From NCBI GenBank assembly GCA_033032175.1, contig CM065311.1:3775190-3839189 (forward strand): a DNA stretch of 64,000 bases. Direction: 5' to 3'. Both the position numbers and the translations under genes were made by a program. The stretch is from Saturnia japonica. Taxonomy: Eukaryota > Arthropoda > Insecta > Lepidoptera > Saturniidae. The notes under the pieces were generated by a model. That model ran no database searches. It worked only from the letters and a program-made list of their open reading frames with translations, and had not been told where the DNA came from. Of this stretch, positions 12,701 to 23,200 are shown in pieces. Positions within the stretch are counted from its first letter, which is position 1; the number at the start of each line of letters is the position of its first letter.

Positions 12701-15700
12701 AAAATGCCACCTGTGTTATACAATATAGAGTCAAACATAACAAATTTATGAATTTAAAAAAAAACGTACTACATGACAGTTTGAGATCCCGCCAAAAACT
12801 CCCTTCACACTCTATTATCTCTGTTATATTCGAGTATATAAACCCATATAAACAATTCTTGTATTCAACTTAAAGGTATTTTTGATTAAACGTTTATTTT
12901 TAATTGCAGTTTTTATATGTAACAAATCACGGAGTCTATACATATATTAATACGTAAAGCAAAAGCTTTCGGTACCATTTTAAGCGTATTGCGTGCACGG
13001 AAGACTGTTAGATTTGGCTTAGTTAAAGTTTATATGGAGAAGGAGTGCAGAAAGCTAAAAATAAAAAAATAAAATAAAAGCTATTATATTAAATAAATTA
13101 ATACTGCGAATCCTAACCCGACAAGTGCTATTGAACTTAGACCCTTCAAAATATTGACATTGTCACTCAACGAAAAGTAACAATAAGTGATGTAGAATAC
13201 TGTAAATGTGTACTCATTGTTTATGAATACTGTAAATGTCAAACAGAAAATAGTCTATCAAAAAGTCGCAGGTCGAATTTCGAGCTTAGGGCGATCGCTA
13301 GTCATAATAAAAGTAATATATGTATTATATGATATGTATGTATATGACATTTAAACGTAGAAGGTTGATACTGTTCCCAACAGAACGACATAAAATTATT
13401 AAATATCAACTTTTTATATGTCGTAGGATCGTAATTATTGTTTAAATATTATAAACTATTGCAGAATAATTACTTACATAATGATTACGAAGTTATTCCA
13501 AATATTTGTAGATGCAAGCGTAAACTACTCACCTATGACACTTAAGGTTGAAAGATCGGGAACGAGTCATAATAAGAACATTAGTTAGAGATGTAACGAA
13601 TTTATTTTGTATAAATAAATATAAATCTTCACAAATAATACTGAAAGTATGTTAAACAGAATCGAAATAAATTACCCAGTTGAAATATTTGATGTCCAAA
13701 ATTGATTATCTACAGACAAAAGTTTTTTAGAGAGTATGATAAAAACAAATGTGTCGAATTTTACAAAGAGGTTTAAATCATGTTGGAATAAGAAGATTCG
13801 ACTTCACGTTGTCTCTGGGAATAGATATTTTTATGCGGCAAATGTGGCAAACTCGCATAGGGCCTGCCTAATGGTAATACCGATCATAAGCGCTTTACCG
13901 ACCTTGAATCCCTCTACTTCAAATACCTCTGGAAACCCTACTCACCGCAGAAACACAATACTAGGTTATTTGGCTGAAATCTTCATTAGGGTGGAGGTAT
14001 TTTATCACTCGAACTGCCCCAAGTAGAAAGAATTAGAAACAAACTTTGTGCCCTACCTTGCTTACAATAGTTTGCATAGACTATATATTGTTATTTTGCA
14101 CGATTTAAAAATAAAAAAAAAACAAAAAAATATCCCAGACATCGAGAAGCTCGAAAGAAATTATATCGGTTTTTTTTTCAACTGTAAAAACGTTAATACA
14201 ATAGGTACAATAATAATAATTTAGTAGATGCACAGAGAGGGATGCACAGAGATGTCACTTCCAGACAACGCTTTCATTCACATAATGATCCATCCTATAA
14301 TATAACCTTTTGACAGTAAAACTCGCTTTATATAATCCTTGAACTTGTTGTCCGGCAAATCAGTCATGTGCTTCGGATCTTATTATAGAACCTAACATTA
14401 TTACCTAAAAACTTTTATTAGTCTTACTAAGTCTAAAACACGGTACGACTAATTTATCTCTATTTCTAGTATTAACATTGTGCTGATCTTTGACAAAATC
14501 TATCTTGACTAAGTTTTTGCGAATATACGATTGCGACAATAGGTAAATATTTATAACGAGAAGTATCAATTCTACTGTAAGCACTGACGATAGTTATGTC
14601 GAAATTATTCATATATATATGGATTGTTTAAATAACTTTTATTTATTGTTATTGATCGCTAGCTTTGTCAAAAATGCTAAAAAATACTGTCATTCGTTCT
14701 TATGCCGAGCTAACATTAGCTAAAGGATTTTGCTCAGGATAAGTATTTTGAATTTGTATTCTAAGAATAATTTAGCCATTACTATAATTCAATTCTTCTT
14801 TAATGTAAGAGCTCTGCTCTTGTCGGTGGAGCAGTTGACACTGTTCCCTATCATCTGCCTTTCTTTTGACCTCTTAACATGACAGTACTTCATGACAAAA
14901 ATTAATAAAAAATGGTTTTTTGTTGTAGGTATTGTATATACTTTCATATTCATTTTCATATAAAATTGTTTAAATATTTCTGTTTTACGTACGAAGCTAT
15001 GTACTCCTATTATATTAGTGAAGTATGCATCGGGTACACTTTATTTAGAATAATAATAATATTTTTTATGAGTGTTTGATGTGTACCATTGTTGGAGTAT
15101 CGAATAAAATAAATAAATACACCTCTGATCCGAAACAAACAAATAAAACAACTACAACGCTGCAAATAAATCATTGTTACTGCTACTTACTTATTTAAGA
15201 ACAGGCGCGCCAAAAGTTCAATCATGGCTCTTTGAATAAGTGATAAGGAAAATAAACTAATTATAATTATTAATTGAAATAAGTGATATTTATGCATGTT
15301 ACGTTATTACTATTAGAGTTACGTAACACCGATAAGGATGAACGGCGGATGCTCGAATGCCATCCGCCAAGGAGTTTCGCTCGTGCCTCGTGACATCTTG
15401 AACCCGGCTTTCACTTCGCGACTTCACTCTTAAAAACTGTCGTTCTAAAAGCAATACTCAAGTTATTTTTGTCGCTTTTACACCCTTTATTGCTATCAAT
15501 AAAGTGTACACATTCTTTGAAATGAAAACATGGAGAACTTTCGATGATTATTTAATTAATAAAGATACGTACGAAAATATTTGAATATATTGGAATGGAT
15601 ACTAAAAACTCAAAATATGTAAATAGATACTATTAAATATTTTGGTTAATCGAGCAATTTCTAGGCCATTCTACTAAATATTGTGAAATATAAAGACATT

Positions 15701-18700
15701 TTTATGGAATATTATCTTGTATGCCTCTGAGTTATATATATTATTACCTACTATTACTGAATATTCCATTTTAATATTAATTCGTTACTAATGAAACATT
15801 TACTTACTTCAATAACTTTTAAACGAAATTCTCATAGGTATCATTATTTGAGTTTTGAGAAGTACTATTATAAATAAAAGAGAAAGTAGGGACTACGGCA
15901 GACATGCCTGTTTTAGGTACTTTTAAGTCTAGATGATAGATATATACGAGGAATTAAAATACAGCTCGATGATTTTTATATTAGGTTTTTAGTTTTTTTT
16001 ACAATACCTAAGAATAAACCTTCTTCAAATTTTGTATAGATTCACAAACCTGACCTTCACCAAATGGAGAATAGTCATTTTTTGTAAGTAAAATAGAGAA
16101 AAATCTAAATAGTGCCAAACCCAACCGCTCTAACTACAATTATCAATAATTCAAATTTTGATAAATTCTTGTCTAAAGTGGAAACAATCGATTCAATGAT
16201 TATTTGTAAATATATAATTAATTTATTGTGTTTTCAGATAATTTTGAAGCTGATGTAGAAACAGAGAACGGTACATATTGGGAATCGACAGCATCTGGTG
16301 TAAACTCACAATTACAGCAAGAGATTCCAAGTAAGAGATTACCTGCAATAAACAGAAATAAGGCTGGCAAAACTTACCCGCAAGTAAAAGGTAAGAATAG
16401 AAAAATACATATTCATTTATTAAATAATTTTGCACCATTTGCTATATTTCTGGAAACAATATAAAACTTAATTAATCTTAAATCTTTCTTGTACTATGTC
16501 ATGTGTTATCTATCATTCGTTGTGTCACATGTGCACCATTTTGTCACTTTTCAATGTAATGACAAAAAAAATTTGCACCATGATAAGTTTATGATTTTAT
16601 CACAGTTTATACTAACTCACACAAATGTTTTATAATCACATATTTCAGGTACAAAACCTTCAGAAATAGATTTTTACGATACCGATAAGAACGTCGATTT
16701 AACTTCTATTATTGACACAATAACAGAAACCAATCCAAAAAGGATATTACCTGTTATCCCAGTTTTTCCAAGTCACATAACACCCGAAGTTCAATACGGT
16801 AACGAGAAAGCTGACACTGATAAATTAAGAACTCCTAGATTATTTGAAGAGGTTGATGTTTTACCTGAAGATTCAACTCTTAAACCTCATATAACTCAAA
16901 AACCTGAAAAACCATTAGAAATTTACTTCAAAGATACAACTAGTATGAGTACTGAGACTATAACCCGAACTGAATCAGTGAGTGACTTCACGAGTTTTGA
17001 GGAGAAACACTCGACAAAGAAAGCTACAGAATTTCCAATTAAACACAATCCTTTATTTCACAAAGATCACGCAGTCCCAGAAATCAAACAAAGTCAGATA
17101 GTCAATAAGCCAAACTTGGAAGTACAACAAGAATTTCCTCCGGAATTACAGGAGTTTTACGGTCGTCCTGCATTAAACGCAGACGTAACATTTACTTCAG
17201 GTCATTCTAAGCTTTTTGGTATATCTATAGAGGACGCTGAAAAAATGAAGTCGACTACTCAAAGTTCCTTATATAATACGAAAGTATCACCTACGCTCCC
17301 AACTTGGCGTGAGGATGACACTAACGACAAAAAATTATCCAAGTAATATTCATTTGGAGGGTAAGTCTAGTTTCCTTGTTGATCAATCAGCTTTTGTAAC
17401 GGATCCTTTAAATATAAGTTTTCACACTTTGCACCCAACGCACAAGTTTTTCTAAAGTACTAACCATATTGCCTATTTGAAATTACAATTTTTTTTAATA
17501 AAAGGTTGATTTCAATTGATTTTCATTATTGAAAAGAATTTTTATTTAACGTTTCAAATTTTCTTAAATTTCGGTTGGTTTTTTCGATTTCATAATTCAT
17601 TTTTCAATTTTTAGTTCCACAATGCCATTCGACCAGGCTTGCATTATGCCGAGGAGTTTTGCCATATGATCTTGCTGGAACGGCAGCCAGTATTGGCGAA
17701 GTGGAAGTCACAGACCTGATGTCACAAATAGAGTACCTTGTAGCTACTAACTGTAGCGATCGTGTGAGGCACTTCTTTTGTGCTTTGCTTGAACCTGAAT
17801 GCAACCCACCACCGTATCCTCCAAAGATGCCTTGTTATAATTTATGTAAAGGTAAAAATATACTCGAAATATTTATCTATATGACTTTTCTCTTTTAAAG
17901 CCTTAACTCTGCTCTGCAATTTCAGATAATGAAATTGAAAACTTTATATCTTAAATAACTCAACCAAAACTATTATTTGCTCTATAATGAATATTTATAT
18001 AGTTTTAATTGCAAATGATATACATATGAAATATAAGACAAATTGCAATCAATATAAAGAAAATACAAGATACTTCGTATATGTGTATAAAATTAGTAAT
18101 TAAAAATTATCTTGTTTCTATCTTTTGTAGTAGAAGGCATACGTTTTTTCCTTTTATTTTAATACTATGTCGTCGTTGTACTTCATTTTAATGGTGGAAA
18201 ATTGATGATATAATCATTAGTAAAATGTATACCATTTATTAAAATTATCGATCGATTACTTTCAATTTTAATTAACCTGAGATTCTGCGAATTGTGCCGA
18301 CAGTTATATTATCAAAATTAAATTGTTATTTCAGCAATCGTGGACCATTGCGATGGTTTGATCCCTCGAGAACTGACACCGGCATTCAAGTGCCACCATT
18401 ATCAAAAAAACAACTGCGTGGCTGCTAAGACACCATGCTACCCACGAGAAATGACCTGTGGAGATAGCTCGTGCGTGCCCAGAGACTGGATCTGCGATGG
18501 AACACAAGATTGTCCTGGAGGAGAAGATGAAGCTGTTTGTGTGACATGTGATAAGCATGAATTCCGGTAAAACAATTGACTTTATGTGGTTTTACCCTTT
18601 TCGGTTGCTGACGATATTATTATAGATATATATACCTCTTTCTACCTAATTAGAAAAAATGACATCAATCATAGTTCGGAGAAAAATTGTCATTAGTTAG

Positions 18701-20216
18701 TTGGAAACATTAGTAAATGATAATCTAGGATGCTCTCAAAAACAACATTTATTCGAGTCTCAGGGCTCATTTGAACTACAAAATACATCATTAGCTGTGA
18801 CTCACGTGTTAAAATTTTGGACCAGAGTCCCGTTACACACCTTTAGGAGTTAAATTTTTAAAAATATGTTCTTAGCAGCTGTGCGCCAAATTTCAGCCCA
18901 ATCCGTTCAGAGTTTGAGTTATGTGTTAGATCAGTAAGTCAGTCACGATCTCCTTTTATATATAATATATGGGCGACCGAGCTGTACTCGGTGTGCTATA
19001 AACAAAAAAAAAACAAAAACACCTATCTAGGTAAACTTGGAATATAAAACATTATCTAAATGCAAAGTTCCATCGAAATCGTTGGAGCCGTTTCCAAGAA
19101 ATCAATTACATATACATTTATATATATATTCAAGAATTGCACACTTAATTTAATAAGATTTAGATGTACAACGAACGACTAAAAAAAATTAAGGTAATAT
19201 TATCTTAAAGTTTGTTAAATTTTGATTATTTCTATTTCTTGAATTAAATTGATATTTTGTTATAGTTGCCAATCAGGCGGTTGTATTCAGAAGAGATGGG
19301 TCTGTGATGGTTACGCTGATTGTACTAATGGTGAAGATGAGGACGAGTACATTTGTGGAGCTCGGGAGGGTCATATTGTTGTGGAAGAGAGGCAAAGTGA
19401 ACCCGGTGAAGAGTCCGCTGGGTCTGCACCTGCGCCGGCCATACGCAAACCGAACAGAGCATCTATTTCTTCATTTAAAACAGGAGGTATGTATATGTTG
19501 CGGACAGCGAGCGGGGCGAGCGAATAACGATAGTCTAATAATCTAATAGTCTAATAGTCTAATAGAATGAACAAATTAATGAAATAATACGTGTTAGGAA
19601 TAAGGTTTATAAATACGTGTTAGGAATAGATATAATAATATGAACTGAATATGTGTGAATATGTGTATTTTAAAACGATTAGAATAAGAATATAGCTAGT
19701 TGTAAGTTTAAATGTATAAATTTCACTAGTTGTAAGGATGAACCATGCCAGACTCGGAACATCTGGCATGGTGACTCATGGTACTGCCGCACACAGGGCG
19801 TGCGCGCTCATTGGCTGAGCGACGCCCCGCACGGAATCCATCGCACGACCGGTTGCGAGGCAAAGGGCGAGGTTAAATATAGCGGAGAGGGCGGCAGTAC
19901 TACGACCACCATTCCGATTATTAAATACACATACGCATGGTCCACTCCTTCCTCCCAGGAGGAGGGGAACGTGCATATGAGTATATATTAGTTAGCTCGA
20001 ATTCTCATAAGATTAGGGAATTAGTTAGATCGCGACTTTTTCGCATTCGCGACGACCGCCCGAGCCGAGGTTCGGCCACTCTGGCACCCTCGTGCGGGTC
20101 GTCACAAACTTTCGCGGCTGAGTGCCCTAAGCGCTCGCCCCCAAGTCCGGTGAAGCTGTAAAAGCCGCAGCGGCTCTGTTTGACGATAGGGCCCCTAAGG
20201 CTAACAGTGTAGTCAG

Positions 20217-20251
<35 letters not shown>

Positions 20252-23200
20252 AAAAAAAAAAAAAAATACGATCAGTTCGAGAAACACTACAACAACAGCA
20301 AGCAGCGAATCACCAAGGAAACTACAGTCAAGAATGTTATTAAGAAACCACATTGTTACTACGAACTACTGTAACTTTGTAAGAAACAAGAATAAAACAA
20401 GCGCTATTAATTTAGCACACATTAAATATTGTGAACGTCTTTTTATTCACAATAGTATACCACATATCATAATTTCAAAATAATGTCTCTCTTTTTCGGT
20501 TTTGATACTATTTTTCTTCTTTAAAAATAATATAATAGAATTTAAAATCATCATCAAATATTTATTCAGACTAAGATGTTAAAAACATGAGAAAACTGGG
20601 GAACCAAAAAAAGTGAATGCGTGTAGGTACCTAGTATTCGGTCCTTACATATGAAATTAGCGTTTTATATGGTATAAGTAAAATGAAAAAAATATCATGA
20701 AATTATACATTTAATCAATCGAAGTATGTACTATTATTATCTATGCACTTTCGCCATTTTAAAGGTAGTTCATTGATTCCATTGCTGAAAAAATTGTGGG
20801 AGCAAGAATCAATAAAATCTTTGAAGGCTGGACAGCCTCATCGGAAATTAATTTATTTACCTTGCAAGAAATTGTCCAAATTCCAAAAAAAGTGGTAATC
20901 TGTTGAAGCAATGTCCGGGGAATATGGTGGGTTTCGGAGACATTTCAACCGCAGTTCCTCTAATTTAGCAACCGTCGGTCGTAAAGTATGGGGTCTAGCC
21001 TTGTTCTGAAGCAGCAGTGAGCTTGAGATATTGATTGACCAGTCTCGGTTGTTTAACGGCTAGCTTTTCCATCATGGTTTGCAATTTGAAATTTGAAATT
21101 AAAATTTTAATTTAAAATTTAAATCCAATTTAAACTGTCTCTTTTAGTTGCTGTCTTGTCATAATTCATTTTGGTATCTAATTTTTGTCTCTTTAATATT
21201 TTTCTGTCCATATCATAAGTAAGCTTAGGTACCAGAGTCACAAATGAACTAGGAATATTTGTCCGCAGCTGTTTTATTATTCAATGAAAGATTAACTGGA
21301 TTTTCAAGTAAATTGTATTTTTAATGTTCCGAAAATGTCTTACAATGATCGTACAAACTTTCATAGACATAAATCACATATCATAGATTATCCGTAGACA
21401 AGCATCATAGATTATTACTTACAACAGTTGACAATACAGATCTGCCGTTATCGTCTGGACAGATCTTACAAAGCTGTAGTGTATGACACCAGCACTGGTT
21501 CACCAAACACTCACCAGTTCCTTTTTCTGAGACGACTTTCGCTTGGGACAGGATTTAGCAGGTTCTCCTGGGTTCAACCACTGTTTGTTGGCGTGCTTCA
21601 GTCAATTCATGCGGTACTCATTTCTCGAGCTTTTTCACTTTTCCTGTTTATTTCAAGTGAATTAATTTTTTTTATCACTCACACCGAAGCTTGCCGCTAA
21701 CTCCGATGTGGTTTGCGAATGATCGGCTTCAACGATCACCTTTGATTCTTCATTTTCAACTAGGGTATCCGGCCGTCCACGGGTTTGTTTCGTAGGTCAA
21801 AATTTCCAGAACGAAAACATTGGAAACAAAAACGTACCGTGTTTTCTTTTACAGTAGCTTTCCCATACACATCATTAATCCTTCGAGCTGATTCTGCAGC
21901 GCTGATGCCACAATGGAACTTATATTCGTAAATAAGTCGATATTTTAAATTTTCTATTTTGTGAAAAGAACGATGTCAAAGAATAATAAAATGGTGCGAA
22001 AACAAATGAATCACTAAATTCGAAACTCAAATACACAAGCCTAAATTTGGATTTTCAAATCAGACGCCAGATATTTGAGATCAAAGTGACCAGTTGAACA
22101 AAACGCCAATTTCATATGTAAGAACCTAATACTTACAAAGCGCTTAGAGGTAGTACTTCTTTGAATAGTCACACTTGATGTTGTGATGCATAACATCGAG
22201 TGAGACTATCTTCACCATAATAAGACAAGAGGTTTAGTAAGCAATTTTACAGTGTAGACTTTTTACATTTATATGTACAGAGTAATGTGTGTTTGTAAGT
22301 AACTACGATGTTGGCTGCAAATGTTTGAAATCGTATATTTTAAGGAGTGAGCAACAAAAATACAAAAAAGATAACGATGAAAAGAGAATGATTTCATAAT
22401 TCATGAAAGAAAATATATTTTTTACTTACAGGAGAGAAGGACAGCAGCAAGGAACTTCTTGTTACAAGTGACAGTAGCAATCCCTCCTACAAGAGAAACT
22501 TCACTCGTAGGCCTTCTCCGTCCCGCCTCACTCCTTACACACGCTACGTTCCTGCACCAAACGTCGACAAACCACTTTTCGATGATACCACTAAACATAC
22601 TGAAATGAGGAAATACTCTGAAGAAGACCAGACACAACGTCCAGACACGGAATCTGTAGAAGATGTGAATATAGGGGATTTGGGTTTTTTCGAGGATTTG
22701 AAGAAAGAGATTCCAGATGAAATTAATAAGAATGTATCACAGAAAACTTCGCAAATATCTAGAACTAAATCAAATACAGAAAGAACTCAAATAATTAGCA
22801 CAGGAATACCTTCCACGCGTCTTGATAAATCAATTAATAAGTTGGAAAGAGTAATCAACGGAGCATCTTTGTTAAAGGTGATGTTAAATAATCTTTTAAA
22901 AATATTTAATATAATCCATTCGCAAACTACATTACGTTCCGCGCTATTGGCTCTAATATATTTACTAGTGTACAATAATCAAAATATATTACGTAAAATA
23001 TCGTCAAAATTTCAGAATATTACGTATATTAATGGAAGATTATGAATTAAAAACAAGCTCAATTATTAAAAAGGAAACAAAACCCGACTGCAATAAAAAC
23101 ACGACTAAAAATATTTCTTTCCATTTTTGCTTTTTATCTAATTCCCAGATGTCGTAGTTCAATATTGTATAGCCTATGTCACTCCCACAATCAAGGCGAA

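Larger units (their letters stand above)
19496..20454. mobile_element. Candidate LTR-like insertion flanked by GTATA
   Basis: The segment starts TGTTGCGGACAG and is flanked by GTATA at 19491-19495 and 20455-20459, as expected for a 5 bp target duplication. It holds short tandem 'taatagtc' units (19531-19566), a 16 bp direct repeat (19587-19602 and 19613-19628), a perfect 11 bp stem at 19742-19772, a nested family B copy with poly-A, and AATAAA near 20391. The right terminus does not end in CA, so a solo LTR is likely but not shown. Confidence 0.4.

Noticed and set aside
17604..17804. Minus-strand open frame opposite the Frizzled exon
   Set aside because: It is the shadow of the conserved plus-strand Frizzled exon.
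22878..23045. Extension of exon 7 to the stop at 23043
   Set aside because: The donor at 22878 and exact phase with the LDLa exon at 24309 favour splicing. Intron retention remains possible but unsupported.
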